Positions 56,048 to 64,000 of a stretch of DNA of 64,000 nucleotides are shown here, piece after piece. The position numbers and the translations under genes are program-made. The notes beneath the pieces are model-generated. The model saw only the letters and a program-made list of their open reading frames with translations. It had not been told where the DNA came from and ran no database searches. Position 1 is the first letter of the stretch. The number at the start of each line of letters is the position of its first letter. This stretch comes from Mycoavidus cysteinexigens_B (lineage in GTDB: Bacteria > Pseudomonadota > Gammaproteobacteria > Burkholderiales > Burkholderiaceae), in the NCBI GenBank assembly GCA_031963465.1, contig JASSUG010000005.1:1-64000 (forward strand), given 5' to 3'.

Positions 56048-56383
56048 TTGGAAAAGCGGGATTTGCTTAATCAAGTATTTGAGAAAATATTAACCTCCGA
56101 TGAGGCCGAGCAGATGTTCGAGTATTATTTAGAAAATTTGGCAGAAGCGGACCCTCCTATTCATGAGGTGTTAGGTTTTTCAGCAAAGGAGTGGACAGCT
56201 TACGCTCACGGTACGCCGCTTGACACTATTGCAGAGTGGCGTGTAAATGGCTGGCCAGATCGATGCTTTTTCTGTAAAAAAGAAATTGTTTCAGATAATT
56301 ATGGATGGTTTCCACGCGAATATGAGAGAAAGTATGGATTAAGGCATATTGTTTGCCCTGAGCCTGCTATTTCCACGGTTTAG
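56048..56383 (+). CDS. Unknown small protein with CxxC pair, possible orphan immunity
   Basis: 111 residues from TTG 56048, preceded by AAGGAG. The N-terminal two thirds are acidic and helical (EKRDLLNQVFEKI, DEAEQMFEYYLENL). The C-terminus contains RCFFCKKE and, about 30 residues later, HIVCPEP, which might bind a metal. Not recognised. Location in a run behind cdiA-CT suggests an orphan immunity gene. AT-rich like its neighbours. Confidence 0.6.
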   Translation: MEKRDLLNQVFEKILTSDEAEQMFEYYLENLAEADPPIHEVLGFSAKEWTAYAHGTPLDTIAEWRVNGWPDRCFFCKKEIVSDNYGWFPREYERKYGLRHIVCPEPAISTV

Positions 56384-56447
56384 ATTTAAGATGTGACAGT
56401 AACGGCAAGTGCAGGATGTGTACATACGGTTCATGACATTGAAACTG

Positions 56448-56477
56448 CGTAGTAAATTATCGAGGCGATTTACTACG
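56448..56477. promoter_or_regulatory. Perfect 10-bp inverted repeat between orphan genes
   Basis: CGTAGTAAAT (56448-56457) and ATTTACTACG (56468-56477) are perfect complements around a ten-base loop. No T run follows, so an intrinsic terminator is unlikely; an operator or mRNA hairpin upstream of the next gene is possible. The rest of 56384-56557 shows nothing. Confidence 0.4.
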
Positions 56478-56557
56478 TCCAAATGGTCTGTTACTCATTC
56501 TGAATTAGATAAAAATGCCAAATTTACTCTTTATACTACCTCGAAGAGGGAATAATA

Positions 56558-57154
56558 ATGATTGCATTTACTGATTTTTATGATTCTGTAAGAGAAATGA
56601 AATATTGGTTCCAGGATAAGCATGAGAAATGGCTAATTTTGGGGTCTAATCATCAATCGATTAGTGAATGCTATGCGCTTGAGTCTGACTCAAATGAGCT
56701 AAATTTCGGGCTTGGTGTGGCAATTTCAGGCACAGGCATAACACCAAAAATATTGCTTATCGAAAATTATCAAACCGTGTACATAGGCTTTGATTCTTAC
56801 ATAGCAGCAGTCCCCACCATCCAATCATCCTCATCTATTGAAAGCCGGCTATCTAAGCTGAACTATGTCTTTTTTGATATGTTTCTACTAAAAAATGGAA
56901 ATATCTGTGTCATTAGTGAATTGGGTGCGCAAGTTTTTACGAGAGACCTAACTGAGATATGGAGTGTTTTCACAGATATTGTTTCAGATTGGGTTGTTAA
57001 TGATGAAAAAGGGATACTTTCATTGACCGAAATGGATACAGCGAAAGTTATAAATATTTCAATTTCAACGGGTGCTGTTTTATCAAACGGGGGCTATTTT
57101 ATCCGTTTGATACGCTACGTGAGGAAGCGGCTGAATTGCGTGCGCAAGCATTGA
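56558..57154 (+). CDS. Unknown 198-residue protein, possible orphan immunity, 3' end fused to cdiA debris
   Basis: The protein is AT-rich in coding sequence and not recognised. It has beta-rich segments (KWLILGSNHQSISE; ILLIENYQTVYIGFDSYIAAVP; GNICVISELGAQVFTRD; GILSLTEMDTAKVINISIS), as in six-bladed or SMI1-like immunity folds, but no signature was found. The last 15 or so residues (IRYVRKRLNCVRKH) come from DNA that reads LREEAAELRAQALN in another frame, a cdiA piece, so the native C-terminus has been replaced. A GAGG RBS precedes the ATG. Confidence 0.55.
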   Translation: MIAFTDFYDSVREMKYWFQDKHEKWLILGSNHQSISECYALESDSNELNFGLGVAISGTGITPKILLIENYQTVYIGFDSYIAAVPTIQSSSSIESRLSKLNYVFFDMFLLKNGNICVISELGAQVFTRDLTEIWSVFTDIVSDWVVNDEKGILSLTEMDTAKVINISISTGAVLSNGGYFIRLIRYVRKRLNCVRKH

Positions 57155-57317
57155 ACAGGAGTGGAGTCCAGACGGCCTAAAAATGTCCGGCAGGCTCGAG
57201 TTAACGAGGCCAAGCCACCACGTCAACCCATCAATGCCGATTGCCATGAGCGCTTACGACAAAGCAGCGTCCAAGACGACAAGTACGCTCAGCGGCACTC
57301 AGATTAAAGGGAAGTAA
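57115..57317 (+). pseudogene. Scrambled remnants of a cdiA pretoxin region
   Basis: 57115-57180 reads LREEAAELRAQALN, like LREAAAELRSQAQALN of the intact pretoxin region (residues 129-144 of the 53733 frame). 57234-57317 reads MPIAMSAYDKAASKTTSTLSGTQI, like IPIVMSASGQAESTTQSAISGAQI (residues 11-34). The two pieces are in reverse order compared with the intact gene, so they come from more than one event or copy. This marks an old orphan cdiA-CT array. Confidence 0.75.
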
Positions 57318-57382
57318 TGTACGGCCTTGACTTAAAAGTTTCAAAGCTAGACCCTAGCGAATACATTGATACCCCCTTCTGA

Positions 57383-57413
57383 ATAAAAGCTTATCTAAAA
57401 AATTAGCTTTTAT
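57383..57413 (-). terminator. Possible bidirectional hairpin after lipA
   Basis: ATAAAAGCT (57383-57391) is complementary to AGCTTTTAT (57405-57413). The A/T-rich arms and internal T stretch could terminate lipA transcription and reads from the cdiA side. It lies 25 bases beyond the lipA stop. Confidence 0.5.
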
Positions 57414-57437
57414 GCCACGCATTTACCATTGGAGTCG

Positions 57438-58451
57438 TCAATCCATCACCCCCGCACTATGCGCCTGCTCATCCGCATGATAGCTTGAACGCACCATCGC
57501 CCCCACCGCAGCATGCGTAAAGCCCATTTTGTAAGCCTCTTCCTCATACATCTTAAAGGTATCAGGATGAATATAATCCCGTACCGGCAGATGATGCTCC
57601 GAAGGCTGCAAATACTGACCAAGCGTCAACATATCTACATTATGCGCACGCAAATCCCGCATCACCTGCAAGATCTCTTCTTCACGCTCACCGAGCCCTA
57701 CCATCAGCCCAGATTTGGTCGGGGTGTTAGGATGCACAGCTTTAAATTCTTTGAGCAGATTCAACGAATGTTGATAATCGGAGCCAGGCCGAGCCTCTTT
57801 ATACAGACGTGGCACAGTTTCAAGATTGTGATTCATCACATCAGGCGGCGCTGCATTTAGGATGGCAAGCGCACGATCCAGCCGGCCTCTAAAATCCGGT
57901 GTCAGGATTTCGATGCGCGTTTGTGGCGAAAGCGCTCGTACCCGCTCAATACATGCGACAAAATGGGCCGCACCACCATCACGCAAATCATCACGATCAA
58001 CACTCGTAATCACGACGTATTTAAGTTTTAATGCAGCGATCGTCTTGGCCAGATTCTCTGGTTCATTTTGATCAAGTGGATCGGGGCGGCCATGACCCAC
58101 ATCGCAAAATGGACAACGCCGTGTGCATTTATCGCCCATGATCATAAAGGTCGCCGTACCCTTGCCAAAGCATTCGCCAATATTTGGGCAGCTCGCCTCT
58201 TCGCAAACAGTGTGCAACTGGTGTTCGCGCAGAATTTGCTTAATCTCGTAAAAGCGCGTGTTTGAACTGCCGGTGGCGGCTTTCACGCGAATCCAGTCCG
58301 GCTTTTTTAATTTCTCGGCAGGCACGATTTTAATCGGGATACGCGCCGTTTTAGCTTGGGATTTTTGCTTAATCGCAGGATTATAAAATGGCAGTGCGTT
58401 TTCGATCGTGGGCGAAGCCGTCAATGGGCTCACCGGTGTTTCTGTTGTCAT
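57438..58451 (-). CDS. lipA: Lipoyl synthase
   Basis: LipA inserts two sulfurs into protein-bound octanoate. The auxiliary cluster Cys are in CEEASCPNIGEC, and the radical SAM Cys in CTRRCPFC (CxxxCxxC). Other landmarks are VVITSVDRDDLRDGG, VMNHNLETV and SGLMVGLGE. The C-terminal RSSYHADEQ contains the conserved R-S-S-Y. 337 residues with a Lys-rich N-terminal extension as in Burkholderia. Follows lipB by 12 bases. Confidence 0.97.
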   Translation of the reverse strand: MTTETPVSPLTASPTIENALPFYNPAIKQKSQAKTARIPIKIVPAEKLKKPDWIRVKAATGSSNTRFYEIKQILREHQLHTVCEEASCPNIGECFGKGTATFMIMGDKCTRRCPFCDVGHGRPDPLDQNEPENLAKTIAALKLKYVVITSVDRDDLRDGGAAHFVACIERVRALSPQTRIEILTPDFRGRLDRALAILNAAPPDVMNHNLETVPRLYKEARPGSDYQHSLNLLKEFKAVHPNTPTKSGLMVGLGEREEEILQVMRDLRAHNVDMLTLGQYLQPSEHHLPVRDYIHPDTFKMYEEEAYKMGFTHAAVGAMVRSSYHADEQAHSAGVMD

Positions 58452-58463
58452 ACGATTGTCCTA

Positions 58464-59171
58464 TCAAGCAGCACAATTGGCATTGGCGGAGGGTCTCGCC
58501 GGGTTGTGCGCGGCAATATGGTGGGTTAGCTGGTTAGCAAGCGTTTGTGCAACTTCGCGCCAGTCGGCAACGACGCCCAAGCTAGCCATATCGACAATTT
58601 TTAAACCTGCGTAACCGCAAGGATTAATGTCATTAAAGGGTTGTAAATCCATCTTTACGTTTAAACTCACGCCGTGGTAACTACACCCTCGGCGGATTTT
58701 GAGTCCGAGCGCGGCAATTTTTGCGCCATGCAATGAGTCAGCACACCGTTCGGAAGATCCTGCGTAGTAAATACCCGGCGCGCCGGCTTTACGCTCACCG
58801 ACGATATTATACGCTGCCAGCGTCTCAATCACCGCTTGCTCGATATAGGCGACCAATTCGCGCACCATTAACTGGCGACGGCGCAGATCGCACAATAGAT
58901 ACGCGATCACTTGACCGGGGCCGTGATAGGTAATTTGCCCGCCCCGGTCAACCTGCACCAGTTCAATCTCTGGATTAGCCACCAATAAATGGCTGGGCTT
59001 GCCGGCTTGCCCTAAAGTATAAACGGGGGGGTGCTCAACCAACCAAAGCTCATCTGGCGTATCGCTGGTGCGCGTTTCAGTAAAGGCGCGCATTGCCTCA
59101 AAACTTATTTGATACGGCTCGATGCCGCGCCATTGAAGGTGGATCTTTAACCCATCGGTAGGTGTCAACAT
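58464..59171 (-). CDS. lipB: Octanoyl-[ACP]:protein octanoyltransferase
   Basis: LipB moves octanoyl from acyl carrier protein to lipoyl domains. The family motif GGQITYHGPGQVIAYLL is followed by GAPGIYY and KIAALGLKIRRGCSYHGVSLNV, which holds the catalytic Lys and Cys. The 235-residue length is normal; the extra C-terminus is low complexity. Transcribed in dat-DUF493-lipB-lipA order. Confidence 0.96.
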   Translation of the reverse strand: MLTPTDGLKIHLQWRGIEPYQISFEAMRAFTETRTSDTPDELWLVEHPPVYTLGQAGKPSHLLVANPEIELVQVDRGGQITYHGPGQVIAYLLCDLRRRQLMVRELVAYIEQAVIETLAAYNIVGERKAGAPGIYYAGSSERCADSLHGAKIAALGLKIRRGCSYHGVSLNVKMDLQPFNDINPCGYAGLKIVDMASLGVVADWREVAQTLANQLTHHIAAHNPARPSANANCAA

Positions 59172-59201
59172 GTGTTTGGCCTCACATTGGGCCCGCTGAA
59201 A

Positions 59202-59471
59202 CTAAAGAACAACGGATACCATCGGGTGCGAACTCAACGCGCGATAGATCTCGTCCAGATGGTTACGATCACGCGCATGCACAGTACACGTCAGGCCAAT
59301 GTAGTTGCCATTACGCGAAGGACGCATTTCAATAGACGCGCCATCAAAATCAGCGTCAAACTGTTTGATCAATCGCAGTATCTCTTCAGCAAAGCCGGGC
59401 TGGGTTTTGCCTAGCACTTTAATCGGGAAATCGCACGGAAACTCGAGCAATGACTCATTCGCCGGGTTCAT
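59202..59471 (-). CDS. ybeD: DUF493 family protein (YbeD)
   Basis: An 89-residue ACT-like small protein. ESLLEFPCDFPIKVLGK is the DUF493 opening, followed by EMRPSRNGNYIGLTCTVHARDRNHLDEIYRAL. Such proteins commonly lie next to lipB, with a suspected link to lipoate metabolism. Function unknown. Starts about 25 bases after the aminotransferase. Confidence 0.93.
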   Translation of the reverse strand: MNPANESLLEFPCDFPIKVLGKTQPGFAEEILRLIKQFDADFDGASIEMRPSRNGNYIGLTCTVHARDRNHLDEIYRALSSHPMVSVVL

Positions 59472-59495
59472 TCACGCATCCTTGGTCATGAACAA

Positions 59496-60434
59496 TTACT
59501 GCGCGGCCAAACGTTTGGCATCAATCTTGATGCTTTCATCGGTCGCGAGCGGTCTTTCTTTCATGCGCTGATAACCTGCATAAAGCGCTGCAAAAACAGG
59601 GCCAGGCCGACCATTGCCCACGGCACAGTCATCCAGCCGAGTGATCGGTAGAATTTCTCTGCTGGCCGAACTCATCATAATCTCATCGGCTGCACGCAAC
59701 TCCGCCTCAGTAATGATCCGCGCTTCAAATGTAATGCCCGCCTCAGCAGCCAACTCTTCGAGCAGGCGATAACGGATCCCTTCCAAAATCAAATGATTAG
59801 ACGGAGGAGCAAGAAGTTTGCCCGCTTTTACCACCCAAATATTAGATGATGAACCTTCGGTCAATTCTCCATTACGTAACTGGACAGTTTCAACCGCATT
59901 GTGGTCGGCCGCATATTGCGCCATTAACACATTGCCCAGTAGCGAAGTGGATTTAATATCGCAATGCAGCCAACGTGCATCTGGCGCCGTCACCGCAACT
60001 ACGCCCTGTTCACGCTTGAGCGCACTAGGCGGCGTAAATGAATTGGCCATCATCAGTACGGTTGGCGTACTGTGCTCTGGGAACACCTGCGCTCGAGCGG
60101 CAATGCCACGCGTTACCTGGATATAAATCAAACAACTCGTGTCATTGGGGTGATTACTCACATGCAGGGTAACCGCCTTTTCAATCAATGCGCGCCAGCC
60201 AGCCTCATTAAACGGATCGGTAATACGGACTTTGGCCAGACTGCGGACAAGCCGCGCCAGATGCTGCTCTATCCGAAACGGCCGCCAAACGTTCAGGGTC
60301 GGATCAGAGACCCGATAGACGGGTATGACTTCATATACACCATCACCAAAAATAAAGCCTCGATCCAGCACTGAAATACGCGCTTCTGATAAAGGGAGCC
60401 ATTCACCATTTAGATAAACTGTTGAGTCGTTCAT
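59496..60434 (-). CDS. dat: D-amino acid aminotransferase (class IV PLP)
   Basis: Transfers amino groups between D-alanine and D-glutamate-type substrates for peptidoglycan. The N-terminal YLNGEWLPLSEARISVLDRGFIFGDGVYEV is typical of the family; the PLP Lys is in CDIKSTSLLGNVLM; EGSSSNIWVV and a C-terminal SASREILPITRLD are present. ATG 60434 was chosen over ATG 60443 by family pattern. Lies between dacC and DUF493 as in Burkholderia. Confidence 0.9.
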   Translation of the reverse strand: MNDSTVYLNGEWLPLSEARISVLDRGFIFGDGVYEVIPVYRVSDPTLNVWRPFRIEQHLARLVRSLAKVRITDPFNEAGWRALIEKAVTLHVSNHPNDTSCLIYIQVTRGIAARAQVFPEHSTPTVLMMANSFTPPSALKREQGVVAVTAPDARWLHCDIKSTSLLGNVLMAQYAADHNAVETVQLRNGELTEGSSSNIWVVKAGKLLAPPSNHLILEGIRYRLLEELAAEAGITFEARIITEAELRAADEIMMSSASREILPITRLDDCAVGNGRPGPVFAALYAGYQRMKERPLATDESIKIDAKRLAAQ

Positions 60435-60452
60435 GCCATGCAACCTTATTTT

Positions 60453-61643
60453 TTATTTCCGCCACATTTTTAGCAACATTAGCCAAGTAGTATCCCACCA
60501 GCGGCCAAAGAAGCCGGCTTCTTTGACCTCTTCCAACGCCACCAGTGGAAAGGCCGCGATTTCTTTGTCATCCGCCATGACTTTCACCATGCCAACCGGT
60601 TGCCCATTCGCAATCGGCGCAATCAAAGGTGTATTTAAATGCGCAATCGGTTTAATCTTATCTCCCATGCCGCGAGGTACAGTAATGAATTTATCAGACT
60701 TTACACCCACTTTCAGCGTATTCGCCGCGCCTTTAAAAAGCCGCGGCGTATCAACCGGCTGCGCCCCAGGGTAAAGCCGGACCATATCATAGGCCTGATA
60801 GCCGTAATTGAGCATCTTCAGGCTATCCTGTATCCGGTCCTGTTCTTTGCGCTCACCCATCATCACCGTGACTAAGCGCCGGTTTATCTCTGGCGCTTGC
60901 GGTAGCGGACGCTTGGCCGATGCCGCGAGACAAAAACCCGCGGAGGCCGTGTACCCTGTCTTCATGCCATCAACCGTGGCATCAAGCCATAACAATCGGT
61001 TCCGGTTAAATTGACGAATCTTATTGTAGGTAAATTCTTTAAGGGCAAAAAGCGGGTAATACTCTGGAAAATCTTGCATCAAGTGAGTCGATAACAATGC
61101 AATATCACTGGCTGAAGAATAGTGCTGCGGATTAGGCAAACCATTCACATCGGCATAGTGCGTATGTTTCATGCCTAAGCGTTGAGCCGTCTGGTTCATC
61201 AAGGTCAAAAAATTGGCTTCGCTACCGCCAATTAACTCAGCCAAGGCAATTGCCGCATCATTGCCTGATTGCACCACCATCCCATGCACCAAATCGGAAA
61301 CGGTGACCGGTTTACGCGCTTGAATAAACATCCGCGATTCATCCGCTTTAACGCGTCGCACCGCATCACTCGGGACGATATTTTGCTCCAGGCCAATCTT
61401 TTTATCTTTAAGCGCCTCGAAAACCAAGTAAGCCGTCATTAATTTGGTTAACGACGCAGGCTCAACTCGCTCATCCGGATTGCTAGCGGCTAAAACCTGG
61501 TGACTGGTGGCGTCCATTAATATCCATGAGCGCGCCAACACTGTCGGCGGCGGCACTTGCGCCTGCGCCAACACAGAGGTTAAGGCCAAGCAAGCGCTTA
61601 ACAGGGACAGAACCCAGTAGGAGAACGATATCGGAAATCGCAT
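60453..61643 (-). CDS. dacC: D-alanyl-D-alanine carboxypeptidase (PBP5/6)
   Basis: Removes terminal D-Ala from pentapeptide stems in the periplasm. Signal peptide WVLSLLSACLALTSVLAQA; active-site EPASLTKLMTAYLV (SxxK), VQSGNDAAIALAE (SxN), DGMKTGYT (KTG). The C-terminal beta domain and amphipathic membrane anchor (WWDTTWLMLLKMWRK) are present. Start uncertain among 61643, 61652 and 61691; the first is used because it leaves a normal signal. No RBS decides. Confidence 0.93.
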   Translation of the reverse strand: MRFPISFSYWVLSLLSACLALTSVLAQAQVPPPTVLARSWILMDATSHQVLAASNPDERVEPASLTKLMTAYLVFEALKDKKIGLEQNIVPSDAVRRVKADESRMFIQARKPVTVSDLVHGMVVQSGNDAAIALAELIGGSEANFLTLMNQTAQRLGMKHTHYADVNGLPNPQHYSSASDIALLSTHLMQDFPEYYPLFALKEFTYNKIRQFNRNRLLWLDATVDGMKTGYTASAGFCLAASAKRPLPQAPEINRRLVTVMMGERKEQDRIQDSLKMLNYGYQAYDMVRLYPGAQPVDTPRLFKGAANTLKVGVKSDKFITVPRGMGDKIKPIAHLNTPLIAPIANGQPVGMVKVMADDKEIAAFPLVALEEVKEAGFFGRWWDTTWLMLLKMWRK

Positions 61644-61711
61644 AGTTTGCATAAAAATAAGGCTGAAAAAGGCTAGGAGAATACGCAACAACCGCTGGCT
61701 ACAGCACTTTA

Positions 61712-62356
61712 CTATACGCGCCAGTTCTCCACAATAATTCGCTTAAGGAGATGAAGCTTGCGATGAAAGAAATGATCCGCACCTGGAATAATGGTCACCG
61801 GCAATTCCTGCGGGCGCGCCCAATCAAAGACCTCCGTCAACGGAATCGTCTCATCTTGTTCGCCATGAATAACGATCGTATCTTCCGGCACGGGTGCTAC
61901 TGCCCAACGGCCGGCTGCTGTGCCAACGAAGACCAGCCGCTGCACGCTGATATTATTTTGCGCTAAACGTTGTGCAAGATGCGACAACACAAAGGTGCCA
62001 AACGAAAATCCCGCCAACACCAGTGGGCTATCGGCACAAAATGGCTGCGCCCGAAGATGCTCAAGCACCGCCAATAAATCATCTTGCTCGCCGTTACCCT
62101 GGTCATGCTCGCCTGCCGTTTGACCCACCCCGCGAAAATTTGAGCGCACCGCAATGTAGCCAAGCTGCATAAACGTGCGCGCGAGCGTATGCGCAACCTT
62201 ATTATCCATCGTGCCACCCAGTAATGGGTGCGGATGCGCAATCAGGGCAATACCCCGCGCCGGGGCATTCTGTTCAATCACCTCTGCTGGCCAATCGACA
62301 GCTATTTCGATTTTGCCAATTGGCCCATCGATTAAATATTTTTTTGGGTCCGCCAT
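61712..62356 (-). CDS. Alpha/beta hydrolase (dienelactone-hydrolase-like)
   Basis: A 214-residue cytoplasmic hydrolase. The family pattern ALIAHPHPLLGGTMDNKV, VRSNFRGVGQTAG, the nucleophile elbow AGFSFGTFV (Ser), the acid HGEQDETIP and the base GADHFFHRKL form a complete triad. Substrate is unknown. Close to dacC; the 80-base gap to the ferredoxin suggests a separate unit. Confidence 0.88.
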   Translation of the reverse strand: MADPKKYLIDGPIGKIEIAVDWPAEVIEQNAPARGIALIAHPHPLLGGTMDNKVAHTLARTFMQLGYIAVRSNFRGVGQTAGEHDQGNGEQDDLLAVLEHLRAQPFCADSPLVLAGFSFGTFVLSHLAQRLAQNNISVQRLVFVGTAAGRWAVAPVPEDTIVIHGEQDETIPLTEVFDWARPQELPVTIIPGADHFFHRKLHLLKRIIVENWRV

Positions 62357-62435
62357 TTTTTAATTTAAATACCTCAATTAATCACTACTTAAAACTATCC
62401 CGCTCTCTTTTTTAAAATCCTAGAGAATTCTCGAG

Positions 62436-62750
62436 CTAAATCAACAAACGTTCAACGATCTTGCCGCCGACCAGATGCGAATCAATAATTTCATCGATAT
62501 CCGCCTCATCCACATAGGTATACCAAATGCCTTGCGGATACACAACTAGCACCGGACCTTGTTCGCAGCGATCAAGGCAACCCGCTTTATTGATGCGGAT
62601 CTGCGCCGGCCCACTTAAGCCTAGCTCGCGTACTCTTTTTTTTGCGTATTCTTGCATCCGCTGCGCATCGCAATTTGCGCAAGAAGCACGGGTATCGTTA
62701 GCGCGCTGATTTAGGCAGAAAAAAACATGGTGTTGATAAAAATGACTCAT
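62436..62750 (-). CDS. Thioredoxin-like (2Fe-2S) ferredoxin
   Basis: A 104-residue protein with the Shethna-type arrangement. The first Cys cluster is in FFCLNQRANDTRASC, and the second pair is in AGCLDRCEQGP. The strand VLVVYPQGIWYTYV is typical of the family. Role unknown. Its start overlaps the response-regulator stop by four bases, so it may be translationally coupled. Confidence 0.88.
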   Translation of the reverse strand: MSHFYQHHVFFCLNQRANDTRASCANCDAQRMQEYAKKRVRELGLSGPAQIRINKAGCLDRCEQGPVLVVYPQGIWYTYVDEADIDEIIDSHLVGGKIVERLLI

Positions 62751-63460
62751 GATTCAGCTCGATTTTTACATAACTCTATGCCTAATTGTTTCAGTTTCCG
62801 GTAAAGATGGGTCCGTTCAAGTCCAGCCCGCTCGGCAATCCGCGTCATGCTGCCATTGGCCTGCCTTAGGTGGTATTCAAAATAGGCGCGCTCAAAGGCA
62901 TCGCGCGCGTCGCGCAGTGGCAGTTTAAGAGAAATGGTCACGCACTCGCTCGCTGGCGCGATGGTTGTGTCTGCCGGGCAATGGCTGGCCACTGACAGCG
63001 CTACGGTCCCCATTGACGACGAGGCCATGAGCTCCGACTCGGGCTGGACGATTGGCCTTAGGGTGAGTTGGGCATTCGCTTGCGCATTCATCTCCGAGCC
63101 TCGCATAAGCCCCTGCCTCACGGCCTGTAATAACTTTTGCAAAGCGATCGGTTTTTCAAGAAAATCAAGCGCGCCAATTCGAGTGGCCTCAACCGCTGTA
63201 TCAATTGTTGCATGCCCAGACATCATGATCACCGGCATCGTTAGGCGGCCCTGTGCCGCCCATTCTTTTAACAATGTAATACCATCGGTATCTGGCATCC
63301 AAATATCCAGCAAAACCAAGTCCGGCACTTGACGCATGCAATAAGCACGCGCCTCTTGCGCATTCTCAGCTACATCTACCACATGACCTTCATCGTTCAG
63401 AATTTCCGAGAGAAGCTCTCGGATACCCATTTCATCATCTACCACTAAAATGGTTGTCAT
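62747..63460 (-). CDS. Response regulator with receiver and Fis-type HTH, no AAA+ domain (NtrX-like)
   Basis: The receiver is residues 1-120: VVDDE acidic pocket, phosphorylated Asp52 in LLDIWMP, and Lys in FLEKPI. After a low-complexity linker, the last 45 residues form a Fis/HTH_8 helix-turn-helix (YFEYHLRQANGSMTRIAERAGLERTHLYRKLKQLGI). The sigma-54 activation domain of NtrX is missing, so it would not activate sigma-54 directly. Start is adjacent to the kinase stop. Confidence 0.92.
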   Translation of the reverse strand: MTTILVVDDEMGIRELLSEILNDEGHVVDVAENAQEARAYCMRQVPDLVLLDIWMPDTDGITLLKEWAAQGRLTMPVIMMSGHATIDTAVEATRIGALDFLEKPIALQKLLQAVRQGLMRGSEMNAQANAQLTLRPIVQPESELMASSSMGTVALSVASHCPADTTIAPASECVTISLKLPLRDARDAFERAYFEYHLRQANGSMTRIAERAGLERTHLYRKLKQLGIELCKNRAES

Positions 63461-64000
63461 TTACACTACCTTTGTCCGCTGTCTCGCTATATGCTCGATT
63501 TTGCTTGAAATTAACTTCCCTGTATGCAGCCCTAACTCGCTATCTGCCAATTGAAGAAAAAGAATCGAAATTTGCGCACCGCTGGCGCCTGTACTCGTCC
63601 CATCCACCGGCGGACGGTTACGAATATCAATACTAGCAGCATGCTCATCAATAATTTTTTTAACCGTGGCAAGACCTAAGCCGGTACCTTTGGCCTTGCT
63701 CGTCACGTAAGGTTCAAAAGCGCGCGTGAGAATCCGCGCCGAAAAGCCGGGGCCATTATCCGTTACGGTTAACCTCACCGCTGAGCTGCTTTTACCAGGC
63801 ATATCTGGATGCTCGTATTCTACTGCTTTTGCCTCAATCAGCACACTTGGCGAAGGGACTTCAGCCACGGCATCTTGCGCATTTTGCAGCAAATTATGAA
63901 TCACTTGGCGCAATTGGGTTGGATCGCCGCGAATCATTGGCAACACCGCCAAATCGACTTGGATCGGGCTTTTATCTTCGCCAACGCCATACAGTGCCAG
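63461..64000 (-). CDS. Sensor histidine kinase, C-terminal part (NtrY-like), runs off the right edge
   Basis: The frame is open to base 64000. The visible 180 residues are the HATPase domain: N box LLQNAQDAV, G1 VTDNGPGFS, F box AFEPYVTSK and G2 GTGLGLATVKKII. The gap to the response-regulator start is zero, so it is the cognate pair. Sensor part is outside the window. Likely envelope- or nitrogen-related as in NtrYX, by inference only. Confidence 0.9.
   Translation of the reverse strand: MALYGVGEDKSPIQVDLAVLPMIRGDPTQLRQVIHNLLQNAQDAVAEVPSPSVLIEAKAVEYEHPDMPGKSSSAVRLTVTDNGPGFSARILTRAFEPYVTSKAKGTGLGLATVKKIIDEHAASIDIRNRPPVDGTSTGASGAQISILFLQLADSELGLHTGKLISSKIEHIARQRTKVV

Overview
The window is bacterial chromosomal DNA, most likely from a Burkholderiaceae endosymbiont. 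Several core gene blocks have the order familiar from Burkholderia: hslV-hslU-argB with dksA upstream; mreB-mreC-mreD-mrdA-mrdB beside gatC-gatA-gatB; birA-coaX; dacC-dat-DUF493-lipB-lipA; and gmhA/diaA with yraN and rsmI. Base composition is well below that of free-living Burkholderia. There are several gene remnants, an insertion sequence and very large CdiA/filamentous-hemagglutinin (FHA) genes. This combination resembles fungus-associated Burkholderiaceae such as Mycoavidus or Candidatus Glomeribacter. That identification is inference from gene order and composition, not from a database match.

Layout. 1-4.6 kb: 5' part of a giant FHA/CdiA-like gene on the minus strand, open off the left edge. 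4.7-5.0 kb: integrase remnant. 5.2-8.9 kb: mnmE, a photolyase and a pirin. 9.0-10.0 kb: a complete IS982-type element with an 8-bp target duplication. 10.5 kb: a solitary acpP. 11.2-15.4 kb: two exported toroid-type proteins, probably acting on polysaccharide, and a divergent exported cupin. 15.8-16.4 kb: broken tyrosine recombinase beside tRNA-Lys. 16.5-22.7 kb: rfaE2, coaX, birA and a dipeptide ABC transporter lacking its binding protein. 22.7-24.8 kb: transporter remnant, then two paralogous unknown proteins, one with seven 15-residue repeats and one a lipoprotein. 25.2-27.2 kb: tRNA-Phe and queC-queE-queD. 27.2-36.5 kb: cell-shape genes and gatCAB. 36.5-46.1 kb: xthA, ampG, a metW remnant, argB, hslUV, dksA, cytochrome c, a BON lipoprotein, gmhA, yraN and rsmI. 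46.6-57.3 kb: a second CdiA/FHA locus with broken reading frame, a toxin-like C-terminus, immunity-like genes and scattered cdiA debris. 57.4-64 kb: lipA, lipB, DUF493, dat, dacC, a hydrolase, a ferredoxin and a two-component system cut by the right edge.

The best candidates for something undescribed are three. First, FHA/CdiA paralogs that lack a signal peptide and the first half of the TPS domain and carry a shared ML(K/R)PI leader, which occurs three times in the window. Second, the 15-residue-repeat protein paired with a lipoprotein paralog. Third, the toroid pair, which could act on fungal wall polyuronides. The core genes mainly serve envelope shape and peptidoglycan (mre/mrd, dacC, dat, ampG), LPS heptose synthesis (rfaE2, gmhA), queuosine and lipoate synthesis, Gln/Asn-tRNA amidation and proteolysis. 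Losses in metX/metW, a 2HCT carrier and two integrases fit ongoing genome reduction.
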